Positions 35,030 to 44,567 of a DNA stretch of 60,409 bases are shown here, piece after piece. The translations under genes and the position numbers were made by a program. The notes under the pieces are model-generated. The model was given only the letters and a program-made list of their open reading frames with translations, had not been told where the DNA came from and did not search any database. Numbering within the stretch: position 1 is the first letter of the stretch; every line of letters begins with the position of its first letter. The stretch spans positions 1 to 60,409 of the forward strand of contig CACJWK010000013.1 in assembly GCA_902597095.1 (NCBI GenBank), in the 5' to 3' direction. The stretch comes from an uncultured Pseudohongiella sp. (GTDB taxonomy: Bacteria; Pseudomonadota; Gammaproteobacteria; Pseudomonadales; Pseudohongiellaceae).

Positions 35030-35088
35030 TAACGAGCCACGACGCTGTGCGATCGTATGAAGTTCTCGCACAGCGTCGAAGGTCGTTA
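35030..35088. terminator. Long perfect hairpin between convergent genes
   Basis: CGACGCTGTGCGA (35040-35052) pairs perfectly with TCGCACAGCGTCG (35066-35078) around a 13-nt loop, and an outer TAACGA/TCGTTA (35030-35035 and 35083-35088) adds a second stem. It separates the lipoprotein gene from the convergent hydroxylase gene. A bidirectional terminator is likely, although a U tract is missing. Confidence 0.6.
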
Positions 35089-35093
35089 AATGA

Positions 35094-36044
35094 TTACAGA
35101 CTTTTGAGCCTGTCGTCAGAATAAAAAGCTAGTGCAAGTTGATCCTTGATTGAGAGCGGAACGCACTTTCCCGCGCCGGTTTTACCTTCAGACTCGTCGG
35201 CGCAATAAGTACCAAACACTCTGTCCCATAGAATAAGCATGCAGCCGTAATTAGAATCGGCTTGACGGCGGTCATACGCGTGATGTACGTGATGTTGCTG
35301 TGCTGTCGCGAATACCCAGTCATACACCGGCATGGATTTCAAAGGCAGGTTTGCATGATTGAGTGTGCCCGTCCAGATAGAAAACGATCCGACCACTGCC
35401 ATAACACCGTCACTTGCTCCTAAAAGCGCTAGGGCAACGGGAGTAGCGAGCAGTAGAGTCGCCCACTCAAGCGGGTGAGTTCGGTCGCTCCGCATGCATC
35501 CCATCTTTGTGATGTGATGATGTGTGGCGTGCATTCGCCACCAGAGAAGTGACTCATGCTGGATACGGTGGAGCCAGTAATAGACGAACGTGGAAATCAG
35601 CATGATCATCATGGCGCTACCCAATAGTCCAATAACGGACGCTGGCTCCAGCGCCACGCTTAGCGGTGACAGATCCCGTACGGCTTTGAAACCGTCAGAA
35701 ATGGGGGTTTGGTAGTAGTCGCTGTAAAGCGGGACCCAGATGAAGTACCCGGCAGCAATCCAGCCGACATCCTCGATCATTTCTTTTGGCTCGAGTAGCC
35801 AGTCTGTACGCTTAGTCCAGATCCATTCCGCAACAATCATCAGCGGTATTGGAAGAACCAACATAATCGCGGCAAACAGCTCTCGGTTTGCCCAGTCGCT
35901 TGCCACCATAGCGGCCACCAATATGGTGGTTCCGAGAACCAGCACCGGTTGTGGCAGTGCCCACACCCACTCGCGCGCAGTCCAGGAGGCCTTTTTGGTT
36001 TCCGGCACCAGTTGATTAGGAATGTCGTGTAACAAATCGCTCAT
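35094..36044 (-). CDS. Fatty acid hydroxylase/sterol desaturase family protein, copy 2
   Basis: A 316-aa paralogue of the protein at 32287-33315 with the same His clusters: YYWLHRIQHESLLWWRMHAT, then HHHITKM, LNHANLP and QQHHVHHAYDRRQADSNYG. N- and C-termini are also alike (ALPQPVLVLGTTILVAAMV; SIKDQLALAFYSDDRLKSL), so the pair arose by a fairly recent duplication, with this copy 26 residues shorter at the N-terminus. A TGGAGAAG ribosome site is 8 bp upstream. It is the last gene before the guanidine region and is divergent from it. Substrate unknown. Confidence 0.88.
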   Translation of the reverse strand: MSDLLHDIPNQLVPETKKASWTAREWVWALPQPVLVLGTTILVAAMVASDWANRELFAAIMLVLPIPLMIVAEWIWTKRTDWLLEPKEMIEDVGWIAAGYFIWVPLYSDYYQTPISDGFKAVRDLSPLSVALEPASVIGLLGSAMMIMLISTFVYYWLHRIQHESLLWWRMHATHHHITKMGCMRSDRTHPLEWATLLLATPVALALLGASDGVMAVVGSFSIWTGTLNHANLPLKSMPVYDWVFATAQQHHVHHAYDRRQADSNYGCMLILWDRVFGTYCADESEGKTGAGKCVPLSIKDQLALAFYSDDRLKSL

Positions 36045-36129
36045 GCCGAACTTCTCCAGGTAGCTTTATCAGGATAGTAAATTACTGTTGAGGAATGCAA
36101 GAAAGCCGCCAAGTTGGCACAGAGTTATT

Positions 36130-36146
36130 TTCACCAATGCAGTGCA
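36130..36146. promoter_or_regulatory. Possible NtrC enhancer-like site
   Basis: TTCACCAATGCAGTGCA resembles the NtrC consensus TGCACY-N5-GGTGCA (about 12 of 17 positions including the free centre). It lies about 215 bp upstream of a sigma-54 promoter. Weak on its own. Confidence 0.3.
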
Positions 36147-36347
36147 TCATGAGCGGTGGAGCGTTTTCTTACTAGGCAATGAATTTCAATAAAGTCAGTT
36201 AGTTACGGACTTATAATCGAAGCCTCACGCAGCGGAGGCAAGGCGACCATAAACCGCACCAAGATGAGGCGTTTTTTGGCAGGCTTGGGGCACCCATATG
36301 GGCCCTTCGAGCCCTATAACTGTGCAATACAGGAAAAAAGACTGCGC

Positions 36348-36363
36348 TGGCATGACGGTTGCA
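36348..36363 (+). promoter_or_regulatory. Sigma-54 promoter upstream of the guanidine/urea transporter
   Basis: TGGCATGACGGTTGCA matches the sigma-54 consensus TGGCAYG-N4-TTGCA with correct spacing of the GG (-24) and GC (-12) elements. Transcription would start near 36373, about 25 bp before the ATG of the substrate-binding protein. This is the expected type of promoter for nitrogen-limitation control. Confidence 0.75.
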
Positions 36364-36398
36364 TGGATCCGACTCAGTTAAATTTTTGAGAGTCAGAC

Positions 36399-37385
36399 AT
36401 GTTTTCTACGTTCTACAAATCACGCCTGCTTCGTCTATACCTGGCCTTGTTTAGCGCGACTTTCACGGCGTCATCATTTGCCAATCCTTTGGTCATTGGT
36501 TATAGCGATTGGCCCGGTTGGGTAGCCTGGGAAGTTGCTGTTGAAAAGCAGTGGTTTGCTGAGGCAGGGCTTGAGGTTGAGTTCGAGTGGTTTGATTACG
36601 CCGCCTCGATGGAGGCCTTTGCCGCCGGCCAGCTCGACGCAGTAACGATGACCAACGGCGATACACTGGTGACCGGCTCTACCGGTGCTCAGGCGGTAAT
36701 GATCCTAGTGGGCGACTACAGCAACGGCAACGACATGGTCGTAGCTGTCCCCGGCATTCAGTCCGTCGGCGATCTGAAGGGCAGACGAGTCGGCGTTGAA
36801 ATCGGGTTTGTCGGTCACCTTTTGCTGCTGGATGCACTGGAAAGTGCCGGTCTCACAGAAGCCGATGTTGAGCTAGTCAACATGCCAACCAATGAGGCTG
36901 CGCAGGTACTTGCGTCCGGTGATGTGGATGCAATTGTGGCGTGGCAGCCGAACTCTGGCCAGAGTCTTAGCAGGGTCCCCGGATCCACCGCAATTTACAC
37001 GTCCAGCGACCAGCCGGGGCTAATCTACGATGTACTGGCGGTCTCACCGAGTAGTCTATACGCTAATCGGGAAGACTGGTCCAAAGTAGTTGAAGTCTGG
37101 TACCGGGTAGTGGATTACATCCTTGATCCTGCTACCTCGGCAGACGCCATCTCCATCATGGCGGCTCGGGTCGGTCTCACTCCTGATCAATACGCACCCC
37201 TGCTTGCAGGCACAAAGTTGCTGACGCTGGAAGAAGCCAAAGAATATTTTCAGCAGACCGACGGATTCGATTCCTTGCTTGGCTCGTCCCGAATCTCCGA
37301 TGAATTCAACCGCAAATATGACGTCTATCGCGAGCCCCAGAATCTCGATGCCTACATCGACGCGAGCTTCACTCTGGGTCTGTAG
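36399..37385 (+). CDS. ABC transporter substrate-binding protein (guanidine/urea catabolism-associated)
   Basis: A 328-aa periplasmic NMT1/SsuA-type binding protein with signal peptide ([16 protein letters not shown]). Family landmarks: [60 protein letters not shown], and [12 protein letters not shown]. This type, annotated as urea carboxylase-related ABC transporter, regularly accompanies ykkC riboswitches and urea/guanidine carboxylase. The ligand is therefore probably guanidine or a related nitrogen compound, inferred from context. First gene of the run, behind a sigma-54 promoter. Confidence 0.85.
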   Translation: MFSTFYKSRLLRLYLALFSATFTASSFANPLVIGYSDWPGWVAWEVAVEKQWFAEAGLEVEFEWFDYAASMEAFAAGQLDAVTMTNGDTLVTGSTGAQAVMILVGDYSNGNDMVVAVPGIQSVGDLKGRRVGVEIGFVGHLLLLDALESAGLTEADVELVNMPTNEAAQVLASGDVDAIVAWQPNSGQSLSRVPGSTAIYTSSDQPGLIYDVLAVSPSSLYANREDWSKVVEVWYRVVDYILDPATSADAISIMAARVGLTPDQYAPLLAGTKLLTLEEAKEYFQQTDGFDSLLGSSRISDEFNRKYDVYREPQNLDAYIDASFTLGL

Positions 37386-37406
37386 CCTCGTTTACTGGTA
37401 CGCCTA

Positions 37407-38372
37407 ATGAGTTCCTCTGCCTGGTTTGCCCCCCGTGTTGCGTTGTCGCCCAGGCGAGAGAGAGCGCTGACCGCTTTGTCGTTTTTCTTACCCCTTTTGC
37501 TGTGGGCAACAGTGAGTTACACGCCGTTCATTTGGCATCCCAACATCGAAATCACGGAGCCCGGCTCTGTCAGCTACTTTCAACAGGGAATGCAGATAGA
37601 GCGCGCCGCGTTCAACGAAGAGCTTGAACGACAGCGAGCCGCCGGGGGAAGCCTCCCTGACGGTGTGCGCGCGAATCCTGTTTATTTGCCGGCACCACAC
37701 GAAGTGGCGATTGCGTTTTATACCTCTTTCACTACTGAGCCACAGCGGCGCAGCGAGCAGTGGCTCCATCAGAGTCTCTGGCACAGCATCCAGATCATCT
37801 TCTGGGGCTTCATTTTATCATCTGTTGTTGGCGTCCCACTGGGTATTCTGTGCGGCACTTTCGCGGCCGTATCGCGAATCCAGGAGCCTTTTGTAGAATT
37901 TTTCCGGTATCTGCCCGCGCCGGCTTTCGGCGCCCTGGCGGTCGCAATTCTCGGTATTTATGACGGCCCTAAAATCGCCATCATCTTTATCGGAACTTTC
38001 TTCCAGCAGGTTCTGGTTGTCGCCAACACAACCAGACAGCTCGACATCTCGCTTCTGGAAGCAGCGCTTACCCTCGGTGCGAACCGCAGGCAGCTTTTGT
38101 TCAAGGTTGTCATACCCGGCATCCTGCCACAGCTGTATCGAGATCAGCGGATCCTGTTGGGCTGGGCCTGGACCTATCTCATTGTTGCTGAACTCATTGG
38201 CACCAGTTCGGGCATCACCTGGTTCATTACACAGCAGGCCCGGTATCAAAATTTCGAAAATGTATTCGCCGCGATCATCATGATTGGCATTATTGGGCTG
38301 TTGTCTGATGTCGCACTCGCGAAACTGGGCAAGAGCCTTTTTCCCTGGGAACGCGCGAGCAACAAAGCCTGA
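37407..38372 (+). CDS. ABC transporter permease (guanidine/urea catabolism-associated)
   Basis: A 321-aa SsuC/TauC-type permease. It has a first membrane helix (ALTALSFFLPLLLWATVSYT), a periplasmic insert of about 80 residues that is typical of the urea-carboxylase-linked subgroup, then the transmembrane domain beginning IQIIFWGFILSSVVGVPLGI. The EAA loop is clear (EAALTLGANRRQLLFKVVIP) and contacts the ATPase. It starts 21 bp after the binding protein gene and shares its transcript. It should form a homodimeric channel with the following ATPase. Confidence 0.88.
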   Translation: MSSSAWFAPRVALSPRRERALTALSFFLPLLLWATVSYTPFIWHPNIEITEPGSVSYFQQGMQIERAAFNEELERQRAAGGSLPDGVRANPVYLPAPHEVAIAFYTSFTTEPQRRSEQWLHQSLWHSIQIIFWGFILSSVVGVPLGILCGTFAAVSRIQEPFVEFFRYLPAPAFGALAVAILGIYDGPKIAIIFIGTFFQQVLVVANTTRQLDISLLEAALTLGANRRQLLFKVVIPGILPQLYRDQRILLGWAWTYLIVAELIGTSSGITWFITQQARYQNFENVFAAIIMIGIIGLLSDVALAKLGKSLFPWERASNKA

Positions 38373-38387
38373 GGCAGGTGCGATCAG

Positions 38388-39302
38388 ATGAACACGGCCA
38401 ACTTTAAATTGCCGAGTTATCTCACTCAGAGTGAGGCAGTCAAGGCCCGCTTTGACGACTTGAAGCGACGCGACGTGATTCTTGAAGTCTCTGAACTCGG
38501 CAAAACCTTTGAATCAATAAACGGTCCGGTGACGGCGCTGGAAGGAGTTAACTTCCGTGTTCACCGACGTGAGTTCGTGACCGTAATCGGGCCCTCCGGC
38601 TGCGGCAAGTCAACTCTGATCAGAATTCTGGCAGGGCTGGAATCGACTTCCACCGGGGAGGTGCTTTTGGGCGGCCACCCCGTCGATACGCCGGGTCCGG
38701 ACCGTGGCATGGTATTCCAGGGATACACGCTGTTTCCCTGGCTCACCGTAAAGAAAAACGTCATGTTCGGATTGCGCAATCAGGGGTTTGGCGATGCTGA
38801 GGCCAGTCGTGAAGCGCTTGAATGGATTCAGCTTGTAGGTTTGGAAAAATTTGCCGACGTCTACCCCGACGAATTGTCCGGAGGCATGAAACAAAGAGTC
38901 GCGATTGCCAGAGCACTCGCGGCGAAGCCGCGCATTCTACTGATGGATGAGCCTTTCGGGGCTCTGGACGCACAAACGCGATCAAAAATGCAATCCTACC
39001 TGCTTGAGATCTGGCGACATCTCGATATTACGGTTCTGTTCATCACTCATGATCTCGATGAGGCAATTTATCTGGCAGATCGCATTCTGGTCCTCGATGC
39101 CAATCCTGGTCGGGTCAATGAGGTGATCGAAGTTGCAGTTCCCAGGCCGCGCACTCCCGCGCAGTTTTTACAGCCGGAGTTTTTGTCTGCGCGTCAGCGT
39201 CTTGATGAACTGATCCATCCGCCCTCGGTGACAGAGGAAGCGGTCGCTCTGGATCTCTCACGCTTAGTCAGAGAAGGGGAGCAAACCGACGCACAGGACT
39301 GA
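38388..39302 (+). CDS. ABC transporter ATP-binding protein (guanidine/urea catabolism-associated)
   Basis: A 304-aa nucleotide-binding subunit with all motifs intact: Walker [11 protein letters not shown]-loop FQGYTLFPW, signature LSGGMKQR, Walker [13 protein letters not shown] and switch His in FITHDLDEA. The N-terminus has a 40-residue extension before the domain starts, usual in this subgroup. It begins 15 bp after the permease gene. The riboswitch that controls the catabolic genes begins about 40 bp after its stop codon, so transporter transcripts would read into the riboswitch unless terminated there. Confidence 0.9.
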   Translation: MNTANFKLPSYLTQSEAVKARFDDLKRRDVILEVSELGKTFESINGPVTALEGVNFRVHRREFVTVIGPSGCGKSTLIRILAGLESTSTGEVLLGGHPVDTPGPDRGMVFQGYTLFPWLTVKKNVMFGLRNQGFGDAEASREALEWIQLVGLEKFADVYPDELSGGMKQRVAIARALAAKPRILLMDEPFGALDAQTRSKMQSYLLEIWRHLDITVLFITHDLDEAIYLADRILVLDANPGRVNEVIEVAVPRPRTPAQFLQPEFLSARQRLDELIHPPSVTEEAVALDLSRLVREGEQTDAQD

Positions 39303-39345
39303 ATCAGACTTTGGGCTACAGGGTCTTCCTGTGCAGAGAATCAGA

Positions 39346-39470
39346 ATAGCTGACTAGGGTTCCGGCGCCAATTCACGCGCGACTGGTCCGAGAGTCAGCG
39401 ACCTCGATCGACGCGACCGAAAATATCGCGTTTATGGGTTACACGGCGGGACAAAAGCCCGGGAGATCGC
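39346..39470 (+). promoter_or_regulatory. Guanidine-I (ykkC) riboswitch
   Basis: All conserved blocks of the ykkC class I motif are present in order: GACTAGGGTTCCG (39352-39364), GACTGGTCCGAGAGTC (39381-39396) and ACACGGCGGGACAAAAGCCC followed by GGGAGATC (39441-39468). It lies in the leader of the DUF1989-carboxylase-hydrolase genes, between them and the transporter. It should turn expression on when guanidine binds. No strong terminator with a U run follows, so control may act on translation (GAGGTG ribosome site at 39525) or through another structure. Confidence 0.92.
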
Positions 39471-39537
39471 GTGCTCACTGATGCTTCATTCGAACATTGG
39501 TAATCACAGTAAACGATGTAACAGCGAGGTGTATGTA

Positions 39538-40281
39538 ATGGCCGAAATTTTTCCCGACCAGGAGATGATGTATGAGGACCGTTTTGACGGTGGCTCTCAC
39601 TGGTCTTTATTAATGCGACGCGGCACTATTTTGAGAGTGTCTGATATTGAAGGGGGAGGCAATGTTGGCATGTTGCTCTACAACCCGCAGGACAAACTCG
39701 AGCGCTATAACGCGCCGGATACTCTCAAATGTCAACACACCTTCAAGCTCACTCGGGGTCATTGCCTTTACTCCGATATGGGTCGGATATTCTGCTCGAT
39801 TATTGAGGATTCGCTGGGGTGGCATGACACCGTGGGTGGCAATCTCAGCGAAAGAGGCCTGAGAGAGAAATATACGGTCAGAACCTATCAGGAAGCCCGG
39901 AATGACTGGACACGCAGCGGTGAGCACTGTTTTGCCGTCGAGTTGGCAAAATATGGGTTGGGAGAAAGGGATCTCGCGGCAAATCTTAATCTTTTCAGCA
40001 AGGTGGTGACAGACGAAGACGGAAATATGCGGTATGTGCCGGGCCACAGCTCTGCCGGATCCACCATAGATTTGCGATTCGAAATGGACACGCTGGTGGT
40101 CTTGCACACTTGCCCCCACCCTATGAATCCAGATGACCAGTATCCGCGCAAACCCATTGCCTATCAGATTCGCAAAGCGGCCCCGGTTGCAGAAGATGAC
40201 TTCTGCATGAATTTCAGGCCGGAAAATCTCAGGGGTTTTCAGAACAATGCGGTTTACCACCTCACAGGAGGCTACCAATGA
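39538..40281 (+). CDS. DUF1989 protein, urea carboxylase-associated protein 2 (carboxyguanidine deiminase subunit)
   Basis: 247 aa from ATG 39538 (GAGGTG 8 bp upstream; an ATG at 39481 just after the riboswitch is in frame but less likely). Family motifs: [58 protein letters not shown], and [17 protein letters not shown]. In guanidine-riboswitch operons, the two DUF1989 proteins together act as carboxyguanidine deiminase, converting carboxyguanidine to allophanate with release of ammonia. Its last codons overlap the next gene (ATGA), which fits equal subunit production. Confidence 0.85.
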   Translation: MAEIFPDQEMMYEDRFDGGSHWSLLMRRGTILRVSDIEGGGNVGMLLYNPQDKLERYNAPDTLKCQHTFKLTRGHCLYSDMGRIFCSIIEDSLGWHDTVGGNLSERGLREKYTVRTYQEARNDWTRSGEHCFAVELAKYGLGERDLAANLNLFSKVVTDEDGNMRYVPGHSSAGSTIDLRFEMDTLVVLHTCPHPMNPDDQYPRKPIAYQIRKAAPVAEDDFCMNFRPENLRGFQNNAVYHLTGGYQ

Positions 40282-40919
40282 TCGTGACTAGTCAGTTGGC
40301 TGCGGAGAGCGCCAGTTACCGACAGGTGGTTGCGGCCGGAGATTTCTGGATTGAATCGCTGAAGACAGGGCAGACTCTGAGAATCCTCGATTTGGAGGGA
40401 AACCAAGCCGCGGACACCTTGTTCTACAGTTTGGCGGATCCCCATGAGCGATATTCGGCGATGGACACTATTCGTGAGCAAGGGAACATCTACCTTACGG
40501 CGGGCAGTACACTCTTGTCTAACCGCGGAAATCCTCTGCTCGATATCGTTGCGGATACCTGTGGGCGTCACGACACTCTGGGTGGGGCCTGCGCGGCAGA
40601 GTCGAATACGGTTCGCTATGCGCTGGAAAAAAAGTGCATGCATGCTTGCCGTGACAGCTGGATGCTGGCAGTCAGCAGCCGCGAAGAATTTGGTCTAGGC
40701 AAGAGGGACATTACGCACAATATCAATTTTTTTATGAACGTGCCGGTGACGCCTGAAGGGGGATTAACTTTTGAGGATGGTATCTCTGACGCAGGTAAGT
40801 ACGTCGAGCTGATCGCGCGCATGGATGTCCTCGTGCTCATCAGCAATTGTCCGCAATTAAACAACCCCTGCAATGCGTATAACCCGACCCCTATCGAAAT
40901 TATGATCTGGGACGCATGA
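40278..40919 (+). CDS. DUF1989 protein, urea carboxylase-associated protein 1 (carboxyguanidine deiminase subunit)
   Basis: A 213-aa DUF1989 protein and paralogue of the preceding one: [79 protein letters not shown]. The Cys and His residues of the family are retained. The gene starts inside the previous stop (ATGA) with AGGAGG 7 bp upstream and ends 6 bp before the carboxylase ATG. It is expected to pair with the preceding gene product in the deimination of carboxyguanidine. Confidence 0.87.
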   Translation: MIVTSQLAAESASYRQVVAAGDFWIESLKTGQTLRILDLEGNQAADTLFYSLADPHERYSAMDTIREQGNIYLTAGSTLLSNRGNPLLDIVADTCGRHDTLGGACAAESNTVRYALEKKCMHACRDSWMLAVSSREEFGLGKRDITHNINFFMNVPVTPEGGLTFEDGISDAGKYVELIARMDVLVLISNCPQLNNPCNAYNPTPIEIMIWDA

Positions 40920-40925
40920 GGCACA

Positions 40926-43900
40926 ATGACGCCAGCTTCTCACAAAATTAGCAAAGTACTTATAGCAAACCGTGGCGCCATCGCGGTTCGCATCATCCGC
41001 ACTTTAAAAAAACTGGGGATCCGTTCTGTGGCTGTTTACGCAGAAGCGGACCGCGAATCCCTGCACGTACGCCAGGCCGATGAGGCATACTCCCTCGGCG
41101 CCGGTACGGCTCGCGAGACCTATCTAAATCAGGATAAGCTGTTCGCAGTAGCGCTGCAGTCCGCCGCTGATGCTGTGCACCCCGGATACGGGTTCCTTAG
41201 CGAGAATACTGATTTTGTCTCTGCATGTGCTGCCGAGAAGCTCACGTTTCTCGGACCGACAGCGACCCAAATTAAGGCTTTCGGGCTTAAGCACTGTGCC
41301 CGAAAGCTTGCGCAACAGCAGGCAGTGCCGCTGTTACCGGGTACGGGCGTCTTAAGCGGGGTAGAAGAGGCACTTTCTGAGGCAGAAAAAATCGGTTATC
41401 CGGTGATTCTCAAAAGTACCGCCGGAGGCGGCGGTATCGGCATGCAGCTTTGCTGGGATTCCGAAGAACTGGCCAAGGCATATGACTCGGTGGCGCAACT
41501 TAGCGCAAACAATTTCGCCAATGCAGATTTGTTTTTGGAGAAGTTCGTAGAAAATGCCAGGCACATCGAAGTTCAGGTGTTCGGTGATGGCGAGGGAAAT
41601 ACGGTTACGTTAGGTGAGCGGGACTGCTCTGCACAGCGTCGCAATCAGAAAGTCATAGAAGAGACGCCGGCGCCGAATCTGCCCGACGCGGTTCGCCGGG
41701 AGCTAGGCGAGGTGGCTTCTCGACTGCTGAAGTCGGTGAGCTATCGGAGCGCAGGAACAGTTGAGTTTATCCTCGATGCGGATACTAAGCACTTTTACTT
41801 TCTTGAGGTAAATACTCGTCTTCAGGTAGAACACGGCGTAACAGAAGAAATTTACGGGGTCGATCTCGTAGAGTGGATGGTCCGCCTAGCCGAGGGCACA
41901 ATGCCAAGCCTCACTACCCTGGCCGTTACCTTACGCCCGTCCGGTCACGCAGTACAGGCTCGCATATATGCCGAAGATCCTTATAAATATTTTCAACCCT
42001 GCGCTGGTTTGCTTTCAAAAGTGTCGTTTCCGCCAGCCGGAGATACCATTGAGGCTCCTTCGGTTGGCACCCGACTGCGAGTCGATCACTGGATAGATTC
42101 CGGCCTTGAGGTCAGCCCTTACTACGATCCCATGCTCGCAAAGATGATTGTCTATGCCGACAGCAGAGAAGAGGCGCTTGCCAGTTTGCGGCACAACCTG
42201 GCGGCGACCACAATTTACGGCATTGAGACTAATCTTGACTATCTGTTAGCCCTGCTAGCTGCAGAGCCGGTGGCAGAGGGACGCTATTTCACCAATACCC
42301 TTGCTCATTTTCACTTTGAAAAGTTTGCATTTGAGGTACTGTCCCCCGGCACGATGACTACCGTGCAGGATTTTCCGGGGCGGTGCGGGTATTGGGACGT
42401 TGGTGTACCCCCGTCCGGCCCATTCGACAGTCGCAGTTTTCGACTGGGCCACCAGCTGCTTGGTAATCCCGCAGATGCAGCAGGTCTGGAAATGACGCTG
42501 AGCGGCCCTACCCTGCGTTTTCTCTCAGACACGAGGATTGTTCTGACGGGTGCACACATGTCCGCTGAACTAGATGGAGAAGAAGTCTCTTTCTGGTCAG
42601 TGTTAAAAATTAAGGCAGGTCAACAGCTGGCCATCGGGAAAATCAGCTCCAGTGGTTCAAGGGCATATCTGTTGATTCAGGGGGGAATTCAATGTCCGAC
42701 CTATCTGCAGTCAAGATCAACCTTTACCCTCGGGCAGTTTGGCGGGCATGCAGGCAGGGCCCTGCGCAGTGGAGACGTGCTGCATATTCAGCCCTATAAG
42801 CCGACGGGCGATTTGCCAATGCCTGTAGTCCCGGGAGCTCTATTGCCGAAGATCACAAACCACTGGTCGCTTCGGGTGATACCTGGTCCCCATGCAGCAC
42901 CGGAGTTTTTCACCGAGAGTTATATTCGGGAATTCTACGAACGAGATTGGAAAGTTCATTACAACTCAAGCCGCACGGGAGTTAGGCTGATTGGTCCAAA
43001 ACCTGAATGGGCTCGCCGCGATGGCGGCGAAGCCGGGATGCACCCCTCCAACATTCACGACAACGCCTATGCGTTCGGCACCGTAGACTTTACTGGTGAT
43101 ATGCCGGTCATTCTCGGCCCCGATGGCCCATCTCTGGGTGGCTTTGTCTGTCCGGCAACTGTCATCAGCGTTGATTTATGGAAAATTGGTCAGCTGGCAG
43201 CAGGGGACACCATTAGGTTCATCGCTGTCACTACTGAATCTGCCGTCTCCGAACTCATGCTTAGTCATGAAGAGGCTAACAATTTGCGCGCTTTGGCGGG
43301 TGGGACGGTTGCGGTTGCTGATTACACTCCGAGTGTTGAATCCGTTCACCTTGACGGACTAGAGGTCAAGCTCAGATGCAGCGGTGACAGTTGGGTGCTG
43401 GTCGAATTCGGAGAGATGGTGCTGGATATCGAATTACGTTTCTTGGCGCACCGCCTGATGTTATCCCTCGATGAGCAAAACATAGAAGGCGTGCTCGAGC
43501 TAACACCCGGCATACGGAGTCTGCAGGTGCATTTTGATCCGCTACGAATCGCGCAGGGCAGTCTTTTCAAACATCTCAAGAGGCTTATTCAACAGCTGAC
43601 AGATCATAAAAAGACCAAAGTGCCATCGCGAATAATCCGCTTGCCCCTATCGTGGGACGATTCACAGTGCAAACTTGCGATTGAAAAGTATGATCAGGTT
43701 GTGCGCAAAAACGCACCATGGTTTCCGTCCAATATTGAGTTCATCCGTCGCATTAACGGCCTTCAGTCAATTGAAGAGGTTAAGCGGGTTGTGTTCGAGG
43801 CGAGCTATCTGGTGATGGGACTGGGTGACGTTTACCTCGGTGCGCCTGTTGCCACTCCCGTCGATCCGAGGCATCGACTGGTGACGACAAAATATAATCC

Positions 43901-44567
43901 GGCTCGGACCTGGACCGCTGAAAATTCTGTCGGCATCGGCGGATCCTATCTTTGTATTTACGGGATGGAGGGGCCCGGCGGGTATCAGTTTGTGGGACGT
44001 ACCCTGCAAATGTGGAACCGGCACCGTCAGACAGCTGAATTCCCCAAGCCATGGCTGCTGAGATTTTTTGATCAGATCCAGTTTTATGAAGTGGACGAGG
44101 CTGAACTGGCTCGGATCAGGGAAGATTTTCCTTTGGGCCACTTCCCCATAGACATTGAGGAAACAGAATTCAGCCTGGCCGACTATCAGGCGTTTCTTCA
44201 GGAACACAGTGCGTCGATCGCGCGGTTCAAGCAGGCCCAGCAGTCTGCATTCGACGCCGAATTGAACAGCTGGAAATTGACGGGGCAGTTCCATTTCGAA
44301 GAGCAGGTGCCCGAACCGGAAGCTGAGCAGGAAACGGTGCCTGAGGGTATCGAGACGGTAGACAGTCCGGTTGCCGGCAGCCTCTGGAAATGGGCCGTTG
44401 AGGAGGGCGACGTGGTTGGTACAGGCGAGGTCCTGCTTATTCTGGAATCCATGAAAATGGAAATCGAAGTCTCTGCCCCATGCGCCGGTACAATACACAA
44501 AATGCTGAAGCCGACAGGTGCGTCGGTTCAGGCCGGTATGCCACTTGTTTTTATCGAGGCCGAGTGA
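40926..44567 (+). CDS. Biotin-dependent urea/guanidine carboxylase
   Basis: A 1213-aa single-chain carboxylase. Residues about 8-450 are biotin carboxylase (KVLIANRGAIAVRIIRTLKK, ATP-grasp glycine loop STAGGGGIGMQL, and EVNTRLQVEHGVTEEIYG). Residues about 470-1060 are the KipA/AHS-type carboxyltransferase domain (TVQDFPGRCGYWDVGVPPSG; GIGGSYLCIYGMEGPGGYQF). The last 75 residues are the biotinyl domain with the acceptor Lys in ILESMKMEIEV. Urea and guanidine carboxylases share this layout; the upstream ykkC riboswitch and paired DUF1989 genes indicate that the physiological substrate is guanidine. It needs a host biotin ligase. The TGA overlaps the next ATG (TGATG). Confidence 0.93.
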   Translation: MTPASHKISKVLIANRGAIAVRIIRTLKKLGIRSVAVYAEADRESLHVRQADEAYSLGAGTARETYLNQDKLFAVALQSAADAVHPGYGFLSENTDFVSACAAEKLTFLGPTATQIKAFGLKHCARKLAQQQAVPLLPGTGVLSGVEEALSEAEKIGYPVILKSTAGGGGIGMQLCWDSEELAKAYDSVAQLSANNFANADLFLEKFVENARHIEVQVFGDGEGNTVTLGERDCSAQRRNQKVIEETPAPNLPDAVRRELGEVASRLLKSVSYRSAGTVEFILDADTKHFYFLEVNTRLQVEHGVTEEIYGVDLVEWMVRLAEGTMPSLTTLAVTLRPSGHAVQARIYAEDPYKYFQPCAGLLSKVSFPPAGDTIEAPSVGTRLRVDHWIDSGLEVSPYYDPMLAKMIVYADSREEALASLRHNLAATTIYGIETNLDYLLALLAAEPVAEGRYFTNTLAHFHFEKFAFEVLSPGTMTTVQDFPGRCGYWDVGVPPSGPFDSRSFRLGHQLLGNPADAAGLEMTLSGPTLRFLSDTRIVLTGAHMSAELDGEEVSFWSVLKIKAGQQLAIGKISSSGSRAYLLIQGGIQCPTYLQSRSTFTLGQFGGHAGRALRSGDVLHIQPYKPTGDLPMPVVPGALLPKITNHWSLRVIPGPHAAPEFFTESYIREFYERDWKVHYNSSRTGVRLIGPKPEWARRDGGEAGMHPSNIHDNAYAFGTVDFTGDMPVILGPDGPSLGGFVCPATVISVDLWKIGQLAAGDTIRFIAVTTESAVSELMLSHEEANNLRALAGGTVAVADYTPSVESVHLDGLEVKLRCSGDSWVLVEFGEMVLDIELRFLAHRLMLSLDEQNIEGVLELTPGIRSLQVHFDPLRIAQGSLFKHLKRLIQQLTDHKKTKVPSRIIRLPLSWDDSQCKLAIEKYDQVVRKNAPWFPSNIEFIRRINGLQSIEEVKRVVFEASYLVMGLGDVYLGAPVATPVDPRHRLVTTKYNPARTWTAENSVGIGGSYLCIYGMEGPGGYQFVGRTLQMWNRHRQTAEFPKPWLLRFFDQIQFYEVDEAELARIREDFPLGHFPIDIEETEFSLADYQAFLQEHSASIARFKQAQQSAFDAELNSWKLTGQFHFEEQVPEPEAEQETVPEGIETVDSPVAGSLWKWAVEEGDVVGTGEVLLILESMKMEIEVSAPCAGTIHKMLKPTGASVQAGMPLVFIEAE

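Noticed and set aside
44480..44566. N-terminal extension of allophanate hydrolase
   Set aside because: It lies within the biotinyl domain of the carboxylase gene; the ATG at 44567 overlaps the stop codon and gives the normal family start.
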